Positions 10,728-22,599 of a DNA stretch of 64,000 bases are shown here, piece after piece. How positions within the stretch are numbered: the first letter of the stretch is position 1; each line of letters starts with the position of its first letter. Made by a program: the position numbers and the translations under genes. The stretch spans positions 153,677,178 to 153,741,177 of the forward strand of contig OX578136.1 in the NCBI GenBank assembly GCA_951213105.1. Direction: 5' to 3'. The notes beneath the pieces were generated by a model. It was not told the origin of the DNA. It ran no database searches and was given only the letters and a program-made list of their open reading frames with translations. This DNA comes from Amaurobius ferox (lineage: Eukaryota > Arthropoda > Arachnida > Araneae > Amaurobiidae).

Positions 10728-11030
10728 TGGGACTCTTATGTATCGGCTTAACCTATTTAGTGCCTTATTGGGTCTCATTTATTCTTGTTCGGACATAGCT
10801 CGTCTTTTCGGAATATTCCTGTTGTGTTTTGGAGTACGCCAATCTTGTGTGTTACCTCTCGTTTTGCATCGTCTGGATTGCCCTTCATTCTACTTTCTGA
10901 TTGGTTTTCTTAATCCAGGTCTATTGTATATAACCCCCTCTATTTCTTCTATTTGCTTCCCATTCTTGCAAAATTCTTGTAAACAAAGTTCTTCAAAAAT
11001 TATTTTTAAGATGGCAACAAGTCCATGAAT
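10728..11030 (-). mobile_element. Module A, reverse copy
   Basis: Its reverse complement matches 6190-6480 (GAAATAGA, CCTGGATTAAGA, CCAATCAGAAAG, AACACACAAGATTGGCGT, AACACAACAGGAATAT). It lies convergent to the Penelope-like fragment on its left, mirroring the arrangement at 6-7.5 kb. Confidence 0.55.
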
Positions 11031-12181
11031 TTGAATCATTTGATTGATCTTTGTTTATATATACTATTTTAATAATCGTTATATCTATAGCTAAATTCAA
11101 ACTATTATTTTCCTGTATTTACTATTTTACCATAATTTTTGAGAAAATTTTTTTATTTTCTCATAAGAAATATATTTAAATGACAACCTCAAATTTCGAA
11201 CATTTAGAGTTCTAATCATGAGAATTAAAAATTCTAAATAGTTATGGATTTTTTATATAGTTTAGTTGTATACATACACAAAAGTCTACAGCTGACATCA
11301 ATTTTTATATTGTATTGTTCAAATCACACAAGGTCACAATCACGCACATAACGTGTTCGAATTGCGTTTAGGAGGTTTTAAAATCTGCATATCCGTCAAA
11401 ATTTTGAATTCGTAAATTTTATGGGAAACAATACTTGTTTTATATAATATATTGCATAAGAGAGAAAAATCATAACTTTTAGTTCAAAATAAAAATACAT
11501 TATAGTACATACATTGAAAATACATTATAAAAATACGTTATAGAAACAACATAATAGTTGATTGATTGTATCATTGTTAATTAAATATATCAAATGGATA
11601 TATCTATATATAAAGAGCAGATTTTTGGAGCTTTATGATGCGTACATCATCAGATACTAAGACTGAAGCTGGATATTAAACTATTTTTTTAACTTTTTTA
11701 CATCATTGAATATTATAATGCTTTCCTTTGTGTTGGGATACACAAACAGTGATTGAGTGTTGTCTTTTATTACAGTAGATATCCTATGGGTAAACTGGTT
11801 TTTAAATTACATACGGGCAGAAAACCTGGGGATCTCACTAGTTTAACATTAAATGACTTCAACTTTAAATTGCTTCAACTTATCTTAAACATCGGTTTAA
11901 GCGAATTTTTTATATAACTTTAAATTTGGTTCATTGAATCCAGGTAGTGAAAGAGTTAAATTTTTCATATTAACAGTGCATCTCTTAAAGAGCAGTGTTA
12001 GTGTAAACTTACTGCCATATGCGTAATTAATAGAATCTTTCAAAGATGGGTTGATTACCATTCGACAGAATATATATATTTCTGCCGCACTAAAAAAGTG
12101 TCCTTTATTTGAAGATGTCCAGAGGTTTCACTGTGAAAGCAATTATCCCACGCTCCTTATCTATATATAGCTTGTAATCAA
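11031..12181. other. No gene seen
   Basis: Very AT-rich sequence. Short phrases near 11270-11400 resemble worn H-family sequence, but no boundaries can be set. Confidence 0.45.
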
Positions 12182-13136
12182 TTTTTACTTTCCTTATATA
12201 CATAATGTATAAGGAAAGTATTGTGACGGGGTCAAAAATTCGAATTACAGTTTTCGACGGGAGAGCACGTTTCAAGCATCCCTGATCACGAATCAAACAT
12301 TTTTGAGGTGATGTCTGTTTGTGTGTGCGTGTGAAAGTATGCTTGTGTGTGTGTGTGTGTGTGTGTGTGTCAGTGAGTCTGTGGAGACGATAGCTCACGA
12401 ACGATTGGAGCGATTCGAATGAAATTTGGTACAAAAATCACAATCCGTGAGTACTGGACGCCTATTGTTTTTAAACGCAATTGAATGTTCAGAACCCCCT
12501 AAATTTTCGAGTGAAATTTTGAAAAAATCATCAAAACATCAAAACCTTTAATAAAGTTACGCAAATAGACATTTCTTATGTAATTTTCCCTTAAAAAACG
12601 ATTGACATAAACTTTAGAACGCTAGCATGATCCGTTCTCGAGATATGGTACATTTTTCAAATAAATTTATCAAAAAATCCCATAAATTAAAAAAATGCAT
12701 TAACTGTTGAGAAACATGTTCACTTTTCATATGTGATATCCTGCGACAAATTTGGTGACACCATTCTCGTGGATCTAGCTGGTTCCATTCATGAGAAAAG
12801 ATACTTTGAGTAATACTTTTGTATTTGAACGCCAATAGCCATTTATCTGGTATAAGAATATCTTATTTCTTCATCCATAACGCTTAGCAAGATTTTGGCC
12901 ACAAATTTGTCGGAATGTCGCCAACTTGGCGACTTTTTAAATGTTGCCAAATTAACGAAAATCTTGCCAAATAGATAAAAATGATGCCAAATCAATGAAA
13001 ATGACGACTAATTGAAGAAAATTCAATATCTTGGAAAGAATATATGTATCTACTATAAGAATAACATTTTTTTAAACTGTAAAAGTGGTAAATTTATTGC
13101 ATTATATAAGGAAAGTCATGTGTTGCCCACATCAGA
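12182..13136 (-). mobile_element. H1 Helentron-like element, copy 2
   Basis: Reverse orientation. The 3' hairpin is at 12187-12219 (ACTTTCCTTATATA ... TATAAGGAAAGT) and the 5' end at 13136 (TCTGATGTGGGCAACACATG on the minus strand). A (TG)n tract at 12341-12370 is the complement of the family's CA microsatellite. Confidence 0.65.
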
Positions 13137-14013
13137 TTTTTAGAAATATCTTTGAAATCTATTATGGAATTGGTTTGCGTGGATTCCACCTATGAAAACC
13201 GAGCTTGTGCATTGTGATTGAAAAGTCGCTCGCATCCGATTTTAATATTATATAATGATGCACCGAGAAATTGAAATTACAAAGAATGTGCCAAGAATGT
13301 ACCAAGAAATTGAAACTAGAATTATTTTAAAGTTAGGTGGCATTAATACATCCTCTAATATATATTAGAAATTTCGGCTGCTGTTTTTAATACATCACAC
13401 GATCATCACAGCTGTTATCAATCGACGATCTTTCATCAATGGTGTTTTTCAAGACTGAAAGGACTTTTATTTTAAAGCAGCATTTCTCTTGTCATTCTTG
13501 TGAGAGTAGAAAGAATTTCGGAAGATATATCCATACCCTAAAATATCTAACAATTCAACAATTACGAGGCTAATAAAGCGTTATTGAGAAACTGGGTCTG
13601 TTGAGAAGCGAGAGCAGGCAGACGTTCCGTTTTGACTCGGGAAAAACAGACTGCGTGGCTGAAACTTTTCAATGAACTCTTCAGAAACTCCTGAATGACT
13701 TTCTCATAAGAATGGCTAGAGAAATATTACTCTAAAATAAAAATTCTTTCACTCATGGAAAATGTCACGTTCCTAGATTAATAAAAATATAGGTCTGTAA
13801 GGATCCTCTGACGTATTAAAAGCAGTAGACGCTATTTCTGATATATTTCTGGGGGTATGTAAGTACTATCTAATTGAAAAACAATTCTTCGATTTATTCT
13901 CTTTTCTAACCCAGATGAGGCGACTTTTTCGAATGTCGACGAATCGACTGTCGAACGACAGTCGATAATTCTGATATGTGTTTTAGGTTATACTAGTGCC
14001 ACCAACCAAAAAA
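13137..14013. other. No gene seen; short perfect hairpin at 13943-13966
   Basis: Unique AT-rich sequence apart from ATCGACTGTCG-AA-CGACAGTCGAT, an 11-base-pair inverted repeat with a two-base loop. Confidence 0.6.
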
Positions 14014-15250
14014 TCTGATGTGGACAGCACATGACTTTCCCTACAGACTCGATTTCATTTTCTCTTTATTTCTTTCATAATTCATTAGATTGCGTTTAAT
14101 TACTTGGAAAACCACGCATAATTATTTAAAATTACACTGAATATACAGTTTTAACTCAATTTTCGTTTTAATTTGGAAACTGAACGTATTTTGAAAGTTA
14201 GCGTGACGAAAAGGCAAAAACACTAAGAGAACGTGCTAAACTAAGAGATCTTGAGAACGGCTAGTCCTAGAGTAATGGGGTTGGTATTATTCTCTTCATC
14301 ATCAAAAATTACGTATAAGACAATCATTTAATCGATGCATTTAAGCATACGTAGTGTTTTATTTTAGATTATAACGATTTTTGCGGACCATTTCACAAAG
14401 TAAGACAGGTTTTTTTTCGAATTATACCAAAATCTAACCAGCTCCAGGGTAACACACAAGTGACTTATCTACAAAAATTTGTAACATTTGCTCAATTAAT
14501 TGTTTTGATAAAATAAATACATACGATTTTTGCAATCCATTTCTCAAAAGAAGGCTGGTTCTTTTTTCTGAATTGTACCAAATTCTAATTAACACCAGGG
14601 TAGCCCACAAGTGACTTATCTACCAAATTTTATGAAATTTGATCAATTAATTTCTCAGCCGGATTGAATACATACATTGCACAGATAATCAAACAGACAC
14701 ACAGACAGACACACTGACAGTCAGACACACAGACAGATTGATAGACAGACACACTGACAGTCAGACACACATACACACTGACAGGCACACAGATACACAG
14801 TCACACAGACGCACTGACAATCAGACACACAGACACACTGACAGTAAAACACACTGACAGACAGACACACCAGACATACACACGTCAGATTTTTTTTTAT
14901 ATTTTTCGGGTTCTAGAGTGGTGATCGATATGTGTAGATCCGTCGAATAGTCGAGTTGCAATTTTTGACACGATTCCCTATACATTACCATGTATTTTTG
15001 AGACCCAACCCGTCCGATGAAAACTGGGCCTGCTTTGCCTGTTGTGAAAAACGGGCATGCTTTGACTATTGTTGTTGTTGAGACCCAGGCAGTCCGACTT
15101 AGCAGAAAGGTGTAAGGTAACTGTTTGGACGGCCAGGAAGTGCCACCCAATTTAGACTGGAACCCAGCGGGAGAGGCATGCACAGGGACCGTACTCTCCT
15201 TCCCCTACCACCAATCTCTCGAAAATTACCATGTATTGTAGGGAAAGTAA
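14014..15250 (+). mobile_element. H3 Helentron-like element interrupted by a SINE
   Basis: The 5' end TCTGATGTGGACAGCACATG is related to H1, followed by the subterminal repeat ACTTTCCCTACA (14033). The 3' end is TGTAGGGAAAGT (15237-15248), its inverted match, which forms the stem of a 3' hairpin once the SINE at 14997-15224 is discounted. Inside are the phrase CGGCTAGTCCTAGAGTAATG, two ~145-base tandem modules (from 14378 and 14522) and a long CAGACACACTGACAG microsatellite (14690-14870). A second copy is at 54178-55000. Confidence 0.6.
14997..15224 (-). mobile_element. 5'-truncated 5S-type SINE with 13-bp target duplication
   Basis: It is the reverse complement of the SINE body and tail: GAGAGATTGGTGGTAGGGGA, GTACGGTCCCTGTG, CTAAATTGGGTGGCA, TACCTTACACCTTTCTG, then GTCTCAACAACAACA. 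The 5S and tRNA-like parts are absent. Identical 13-base flanks ATTACCATGTATT (14984-14996 and 15225-15237) mark the target duplication. A second partial GGGTCTCAAA tail lies at the extreme left, followed by an A-poor segment. Confidence 0.8.
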
Positions 15251-15291
15251 AAGAAATATACTATTTCTATTTTTCGGTACATTATATAAGT

Positions 15292-15500
15292 TTAAAATTT
15301 GATATGTGCGACTTTTGATAACCCTATAGATGTTGAACAAGGTTCTGCATCTCTACAACAATTACAGTAAGTTGATTCCCACTGCATCCACCCAAACAAA
15401 CCTAAAACTCGGGGGCAACCGTTGTAACTGTCATAAGGAGACCCATTATTCGAAGAGTGTGACGAATTTTGACACATTCGGCAGGATCCGCTCCGATGGA
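15292..15500 (-). CDS. Candidate Cys-rich exon (uncertain)
   Basis: A strong 3' splice acceptor ends at 15501 on the minus strand (CTCCTTCCCGATTTCACAG). The following open frame contains CRMCQNSSHSSNNGSPYDSY, NGCPRVLGLFGWMQWES, then TYCNCCRDAEPCS, and ends in TAA at 15292. Seven to eight cysteines in about 69 residues, a balanced composition and the excellent acceptor suggest a terminal exon. A second frame is open across 15402-15593, so chance is not excluded. There is no polyadenylation hexamer next to it. No family is recognised. The TATA promoter and donor at 20.07-20.13 kb lie 4.6 kb upstream on the same strand. Confidence 0.25.
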
Positions 15501-15593
15501 CTGTGAAATCGGGAAGGAGAGGGAAAGTTCAAGAGGAACGTTTGCGTCATTACTGTGCCAAAAGTGAAACTGTGGCAGAGACACACAAAACAA

Positions 15594-16566
15594 ACATGAT
15601 GACGCAACTGGCGAAGAGTTTGTGAATCTTAAGACGATTCAGAAGATTTTTATTTCTTATATTATGTTCTTGTACACTCAAAATTTTTTTACGGTGGGAA
15701 CTTTGAATGAGAGATGATTATGCGGAGTAGGAGTTGTGATTTCTGAGAGAGGTAAAATATCTCTAAAGAACATCCTTTTTGACTACGCAGTCACGTCTGC
15801 CAACACCTGTGATTATCATCCTTTTTTTCTATTTTGAGTAGCTCTTGAAATATTTCGTAAAATCTCGGGAAACTATCTACCTTGCTGACACATATTAAAT
15901 TCTACAAAGTAAAACTGCAAAATAGATATGTAAAGCAGATTGATTGATACATAATTATTAACTCATACTTTTGATTAAAATACTACAAAAGTACAATTTA
16001 ATAAATACGGTCAATCAATTTCAATTTAATAAATACGGTCAATAAAAGGCTGATACACATTTTTATTTTATATCTAGATTACTAGTGACAAAAATTGTGC
16101 TTATATATTGAAATGACTTGATACTTTTGTTTGTTATAAAGTTGTTAATCAAAAAAATAAGTTACGTTTTACTATTTTCTAATACATTCACCATTGAAAA
16201 ATTGACTACATTTATAATTGAAATTTAACAAATTTCAGTGGGATAGCATTGATTCTAAGTTTTTCCTAATTTAATATGAAACTTGGTCTTGATTTTATGA
16301 ACAAAACTCTTGGTCGCTAAAAATATTCCTCGCCACAAGAAAATGCTTCCTCTGAGTAAAATTCTAGCTTCAATAATAACTATCAGGCGAATATTTCACC
16401 AAACAAAACTCTCAAAATGTTTCGTTGTTTTATTAATTGGTCACGTTAAAACTTTAATAATTTAAATATTTTATTCAATTATAATAAAAACATAATAAAT
16501 GACAAGTTTACTTTATACGCAAATTTTTCACATTGTCTCGGAACCCCGAAATAAAGGAACCCCAGT
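15594..16566. other. No gene seen
   Basis: AT-rich sequence with a short local direct repeat (AATTTAATAAATACGGTCAA at 15997 and 16022). Nothing else is supported. Confidence 0.5.
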
Positions 16567-16574
16567 GTTCTGCA

Positions 16575-17283
16575 CAGGGCTGTAGCCAGGCAGGGGCCAG
16601 AGGGGACTAAGCCCCCCCCCACCACCACCACCACCAAGAAGTATACTTAGCCCCCTGATAAAAATATTAAATTTCTAGTAGTGATATGTAATTTCATATA
16701 AAAATTGATATAAACATATAAATATTGCATAAAAAATTTCTTTTGAGACCTTTTTATAAATTACTTTGTTTTAAAGATTTTTTAATTTAGATGAATTTGT
16801 GATTAATAGTGATGGTCAATTTATTTACATATTTAATTTGAAAATATTTAAAAATTATGACAATAGTAATTAGGATACTTTTATATTATTGTGGAGTTCA
16901 CTGTTACACATTATAGAGTCAAAATCTACTGATAAGTAAGCGTTAATATTAAGCATTAACTTGTATTAACTTTCAGAATGTTTCTACAAACTATTAACAA
17001 CTTTATTAGTAGTTAATGATTACATCAAAATCAATTGTAATTATTATATATTAATATTGATGCATAGTAGCTATATAGATATTAATAATCAACTCTTCAA
17101 ATAAATATGCAATTCTCTTAGTTGTAAATATGCAATTATTTGTTAATAATTTACATGAATTAAAATATATAATAGTAATTATGGTTTATAAATGCTAATT
17201 TTTAATTGTGTTTTTGGTGACCCCCCCCCCCCCTTGAATTTCCCTCCAGCCCCTCTTCAATTTCGTCTTTGGCTACGGCTTTG
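16575..17283. mobile_element. hAT-type MITE with C-tracts and 8-bp target duplication
   Basis: The left end is CAGGGCTGTAGCCAGG. The right end, reverse-complemented, is CAAAGCCGTAGCCAAAG. Flanks are GTTCTGCA (16567-16574) and ATTCTGCA (17284-17291), an 8-base duplication with one mismatch. Just inside the ends are pure C tracts (16613-16621 and 17221-17233) on the same strand. The interior is AT-rich and non-coding, and total length is 709 bases. Confidence 0.75.
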
Positions 17284-17291
17284 ATTCTGCA

Positions 17292-20069
17292 GATCCCTAA
17301 TTGGGATTTACTGGTCTACATAGTCCAGAGCTGGATGAAATCCAATCCACGGACAATTAGTAAGTAGTCTGCTACATGATTTCATGTGGCTCACCAGTTT
17401 TAAAATAATATTAAAAACCTGAACACAAAAGCATGAAAGATATCAATATTTTTTTTTACATTTGTTAGGGCAAGGTTTTTTCCAGTCCGAAGAACTGTCT
17501 GACAATAATAAGTACAAATACTGGCGATAACAATGTACAAATACTGGCGATAACCCATACGTCGAAGATAAACATTTGGAATTTGGTAAAGAATCGCAAA
17601 TTGTTCACATAAAATATTCAATGTCTCAGAAAATTAGATTGAAAACTATCTAAGCCGTCCCGATGAATGGTGATTTACCATTATACATGGTGTTTCAGAA
17701 AGATAGTACGTCTAAATATATCTTGAACAAATTTAAGGTACTTTTGGTACAAATTTAAGAAATGCTTAAATTAAGGTAAACTCTCAGACTGCGACAGTTT
17801 TGGTTACGTGAGACATTTTGATAAAATATATGAAAATTTAACTTTTTATACAAACCCTCTATTAAGGACGTTCCAATTAGAAAATTGTTCTTAATTCAAA
17901 TGAATATGTTTAAAAGTACCGGTTCTCTAACATCGAAATGAATCGCTACTCGAACTTTAGATGTCAAAGTTACTGGATCCCATTAAATGAAACGACGAAA
18001 ACACACTGTTTTCAGGGGTCGTACAAAAATAGAATTTCGTTTGATAAAATTTCCATTTGAAAATTTGAAAACATGCACATCTATCTGTAGTAGAAATTTT
18101 AAACAGTCTCAAATTATCCGTAGAAATTTTTATGAATAATATCTCGGGTAATGTTGATCGTATAATAATGGAATTGTTTTGTCTTACTCATTGGGCCCCG
18201 AAACATATTTTTAAAATTGAAATTATTTTTTTATGGGTCAACTCGTATAAAATGTATATGAAGCTCATATATTTAATTATAATAAAATATTTAAATGTTT
18301 ATAATTTATAACGATTTAGACTAGAGTGTGTGGTATATTAACATTTAGACCAGCGTGTGTCGTACTATTCAAAGGAGATTTAACACGATTATTTCGATTT
18401 ATAGAGATAAGAGGAGAAATCAATTTCAGCGAAAAAGAAAAAAGAAAATCTTTCCAAAATTGAAAAATAAAAAAAAGTATTTACCAATAATAAACATAAA
18501 TAATATTTTTATATAAAATTAAATGTCTGTTCACTTCTAATGTATATTTCAAACTGTATATTTACCAGCTGAATGTAACACCCGGAAAAACTATAAACTG
18601 AAAGTTAATACCTTTTAATCTGTCTAGCAACTACAAAAATTGCTTCTTGCAAAAATCCTGTTATTTTTTTTTATTTCTAAATTTTACACCATATAGAAGA
18701 GAAACCTTTTATCCGAAAGTTTTTTAATATGATATTTTGTTGGATAAGCGCGTTTTAAGCCATCCTGGACATATTTCGAGCTCCTTGGAAAGATCTTTAT
18801 ATGCTTGTGAGAGAAAAAGGTGTGGATACGATAACTCAAGGACAAACTGCTGTCCAATTTTTTTTGGTGTGTGTCTCGATACTTTATGCTAAAAACTAAA
18901 ACTTGATGAACTTGATAGATTTTTTAGTTGTTCTCATCATTTTAACTAATGATTCGAAGTTTAAGATTCTCATAGTATTATTTCCTATGGAAAAAAGGAA
19001 TAATTCCAGACACAATATAGGTAGTATATAATATATAAGAGGGAGAACTATGTTGTAGATTTTAATGAAATCTCAATATATTTACTAATACAGATAACAC
19101 AAACTTATCCATAGACTACGCCAAATACATACATAGTCAATAAGCTATTACCAACTTGAAGAACGAAATTAAGATATAAAGTTGGGTATAAAATCTAAAA
19201 GAATTTTTTTTATATTCATTCTGATTGATAACAGTTGTGAAACTGATACAAGCAGAACTAAACACTATGGAATATGAACAGAGAAAAAATAATGCAGACT
19301 CATACTCCATATTTGTGTAAAAATAATTTGAATAAATACAGGGGAGCTCACTTATAGCTAGCTCGGATGTAGCAAAGTATCGGTTATCACGATTTTTTTT
19401 TCTTTCGCCTTGTATCTGCAATACTAACGTAATGATAAAGGTATTGCTTATAGCAAACAACCTGTGCATCTCATATTGCAAGGTTTTTAGTGTGGATGAG
19501 GTAAAATGTGGATGAGGTAAAGAAAAAGTATTGTTTTCTTTAAACAAAAGCAAAATCCGAGGCTCAACTGTTAGCTTGACAACAAATATTCATCCATTAG
19601 GTATATAAATTTAATTCATAACATTAGGTATATGAATTTAATTGAATTCTGTTATGACATTTAAAAACTGTTTTTGAACACGTCCCGGCTCTACAAAATG
19701 TACCTTAACATCATTCCGGTGTATTCTGTTCCGAATAAATACACCCCTGATATTAACGCAAATCATGCGAATGCATCCAAATTAACGTTGTGAGTGATCT
19801 GTTGCCAAATTAAAAAAATAATTTAAGATATTTAAAAAAAATTAAATAAACAATTGGTAAATGAAAGCACATACATTAATTTTTCTTTCTGATAGTGATT
19901 ATGATATAAGTGACAAATGATAGAAAACGAGATAAAAGTCGAGTGGAGACTCGAACTTCACATAATTTCGATATATTGAACGACAAAATTTTCTGAAACG
20001 TTCGAAGATTTTCTTGTCATACAATAATCCAAATAAAAAAATGAACAAAGGTAAGAAACTGAGGCTTAC
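17292..20069. other. No gene seen
   Basis: Long AT-rich stretch. ATGGTGTTTCAGAAAGATAG (17688) resembles the terminal GGGTGTxxCAxAAA phrase of widespread arthropod repeats, which suggests an old insertion to about 18250. A minus frame at 19137-19553 (138 residues) is hydrophobic and low in complexity, with no recognised domain. Small direct repeats occur at 18325-18365 and 19593-19640. Confidence 0.4.
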
Positions 20070-20140
20070 CTGTCAGTAAAAGTCGTTGGTTTCCTGGTGA
20101 CTACACGAAGGGGGGTTGATGCAGACCTTATATACAATCG
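20070..20140 (-). promoter_or_regulatory. TATA promoter with short first exon and splice donor
   Basis: On the minus strand TATATAAGG begins at 20134. An initiator-like GTAGTC puts A+1 at 20102, 32 bases downstream of the first T. The exon runs to ACTGACAG at 20070, followed by GTAAGCC, a near-consensus donor. There is no ATG in the 33-base exon, so it would be a non-coding leader. The layout matches the candidate first exon at 38368-38449. Possible downstream exons on this strand are 15500 (candidate Cys-rich exon) and 1218 (glycine-rich paralogue 1). Confidence 0.45.
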
Positions 20141-20529
20141 TCCACCCTCTAATGAGGCTGTCCAAAAGGCCATGAGGAAGTGCAAGCTGCCCATCTTCGG
20201 AAGTGGGTCGCTTCCGACGGACATTCCCCCCGACCCAGATAGATTTCGGTGACAATCGCACCGATTATTCAATCTCAATCATAAGACACACACACTTTCA
20301 CTTTCTGGTGTGTGTTTTTTCTCTAGAAAACTCTCATCACTTACCACCACACTAGAGCGAGTACTCGAGCGTGGAGAAAGACACAACAGAATAATTAACG
20401 TGTGGTACTTCCTTTTGAGCACAGTATTCAGAGCAGGTAGGGCGTTGGGGGTTTTCCTTGGATTTGGGATGCAAGATGATTGTGGGAAGTGCTGAGGGAT
20501 GAATTTCCCAATTTCATCAATTTCATTAT
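20141..20529. other. Upstream region, no gene seen
   Basis: Moderately GC-richer than its surroundings, with CACACACAC near 20286. Overlapping frames occur on both strands, none with a recognisable domain. Confidence 0.4.
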
Positions 20530-20605
20530 TTTTATTATTATTAGTATTACCCAGACAGTCCAACTCAGCCAATGGATGTAAAGGAGTTAAAAACAGGCGA
20601 AAACA
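20530..20605 (-). mobile_element. Old 5S-type SINE tail remnant
   Basis: TTATTATTATTAG followed by ACCCAGACAGTCCAACTCAG and GGATGTAAAGGAGT is a diverged reverse complement of the SINE tail (ACTTACACC...CTGGGTC then CAA repeats). Confidence 0.4.
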
Positions 20606-21087
20606 CAAAAATAACAATACACTTAGACATAACTCGACAATATATATAGACAGGTTACAAGGAGAAAATAAACCCAGAAAAACTCCACAGATCAAACAGG
20701 AATGCCATCCCCGCCGGACGTTTATTAGTCATTTAAAAATGAGCATCATAAGAATATATTGGTAAAGGCATACAGATTTACTTATTCATCCGAAATTTTG
20801 GGGTATTAAAAATCATTATAAGATTAGAGAAAGACCTCCTGTACATTTTCTGATAAAACTTGCAATAATAATTAAAGTACAAGATAATTTTAAGATCTTT
20901 TTTAAATAAGAGAATTTAAAATTAACAAATTAAAAAACTGAGCAAATAGCAAAACAAGACAACATTGATCAATACAATATTAAGCTGGAGAATCTCAGCT
21001 GATCAAGGCACCTAATCAAACCCGTCAGAGATTTCATGAGCAGTAAGGGCAATTTCACCAGTTGGTAAGAATCATTTCACAATGGCG
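20606..21087. other. No gene seen
   Basis: AT-rich sequence with no recognisable element before the LINE fragment. Confidence 0.45.
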
Positions 21088-22548
21088 CCTGAACAAATAA
21101 ACCCTGCAGGTTAGTGCAAATATGTCGGAGGTCTGAAAGGGGCCATGACCAGTAAGAAAGTAAATGAGGTATTTATTAAAAATTTGTAAATTCGGATTCA
21201 CGATAGGTAGGTAAGACAGGATTCTAGCCGGATCACCAGTCCTGGTGGAAATATAATCATTAAGATAATTTTGCCAAAGATTAAGGATATGAGACTTACA
21301 AAATTTTGAGAGGAGCGAGTAAGGAAAGGGGATAGTAAGAGGGGATCCAGAGATAGCAGCAATTTTGGCATGGTAATCAGCAATTTCAATTCCATATATG
21401 TTATTGTGAGCTTTTACCCAAGAAATATTGACAAGGTTTTTGGCAAGGAGAGCTTTGGATTTAATGGAGTTAAGATAATTAGATTTATTTTTTATTAAGT
21501 TAAGAGTTTAAATGGAAGAGAGGCTATCGGAAAAAATATTAACAGGGGTATTATTAGAGGAAACCCAGTCAATAGCAAAGGAAATAGCGGTAAGTTCGGC
21601 TTGAAATAATGTATTCCTGTTGTCAAGTTTATAGGAGAGAACCTTTTCCAGAACATCATGTTTAAAAATACAGACTGAAAAACTAGTGTTATTGTCAATA
21701 TTTGAACCATCAGTATATATATTATAAATGGCAGAGTTTTATCCATTCTGTTAACTAAATTTACGGACCATTTAGAGAGGTAAAAGTTAGAGAAAGGAAC
21801 AAGGAAATCAGAATCAGAAGGAGGCGGGAGGGAGGAAGAAAAGGAATCAATTTTTTGTTTCCAAAAATGAAATTTATTATAGAGGGTAGAAATTGTAAAA
21901 TGAATGGGGGGGAATACCAATGAGGGAAAATAAGGAGATATTAGATGTTGTACGGTAACCTGGGCAGATTTTTAGAATGAAGATCCTTTGGAGTGAAAGA
22001 AGTTTTTTGATTTGCATTATTTTTAGTTTTTTACCCCATATAGCAGTAATAACTTTTTCCATAACACATAGATACCAGCATTTTAAGAAACATTTTTTGG
22101 CACCCCAATTTTTCCCAGTAATTTGGCCAAAAGAAGTACAAAATTTTAGACATTTTTCTTGGAGATATCGAATATGAGGGTCCCAATTTAATTTATTATC
22201 AATGATTAAACCTAAAAATTTTAAATGATTTTTAATTTTAATGGATCTATTATTAAATTTGAAAATGGGATTTCTTTTCATACTAGACTAAATTTTTGGG
22301 AAAATAACGGAGCAACTTTTATCAATAGATACTTCTAATATCAGATTATTGAGGGAAGTAGAAAGGGAGTTAAGGAGGGAATTGATATTAGTTTCAAGGA
22401 CATTTCTATTATTGCCAAATGTAATAATAGCAAGGTCGTCCGCAAAAGCTTGAAGGTAAAATAAATCACTATTAAGGGAAAGAATTTCATTGAAGTAAAG
22501 GTTCCAAATGAAGGGAGCGATAACTGTACAAATAAAGCACCTGAACAA
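21088..22548 (-). mobile_element. LINE fragment with reverse transcriptase and RNase H
   Basis: In order on the minus strand: RT palm APFIWNLYFNE with catalytic AFADDLAII (Asp pair at 22435-22440); the RT end LKFLGLIIDNKLNWDPHIRY (22190-22220); the connecting region; and RNase H with its Asp-Glu-Asp triad in one frame: YTDGSN (D at 21709-21711), FQAELTAI (E at 21595-21597) and FSDSLSS (D at 21526-21528). LTGHGPF lies at about 21145. Only a few disruptions exist: a stop near 22288, frame changes near 21877-21920 and at 21715-21725. It is therefore fairly young. RNase H after RT fits the R1/I/Jockey group. The 5' part is missing; a 53-base segment also found at its left end replaces it. Confidence 0.85.
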
Positions 22549-22589
22549 ATAAACCCTGCAGGTTAGTGCTAATATGTCGGAGGTCTGAA
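22537..22589. repeat. 53-base duplicate flanking the LINE fragment
   Basis: GC[AG]CCTGAACAAATAAACC through TATGTCGGAGGTCTGAA occurs at 21085-21137 and 22537-22589 with two differences. TATGTCGGAGGTCTGAAAG occurs a third time at 23408-23426. At 22581-22599 it runs into a palindrome GGTCTGAAG-A-CTTCAGACC. These look like rearrangement junctions inside one LINE. Confidence 0.75.
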
Positions 22590-22599
22590 GACTTCAGAC

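Noticed and set aside
19137..19553. 138-residue minus-strand frame
   Set aside because: Low-complexity hydrophobic composition in AT-rich DNA, with no domain, splice or promoter support.
20279..20765. Overlapping frames on both strands upstream of the 20.1-kb promoter
   Set aside because: They conflict with each other, overlap a SINE tail remnant and show no domain.
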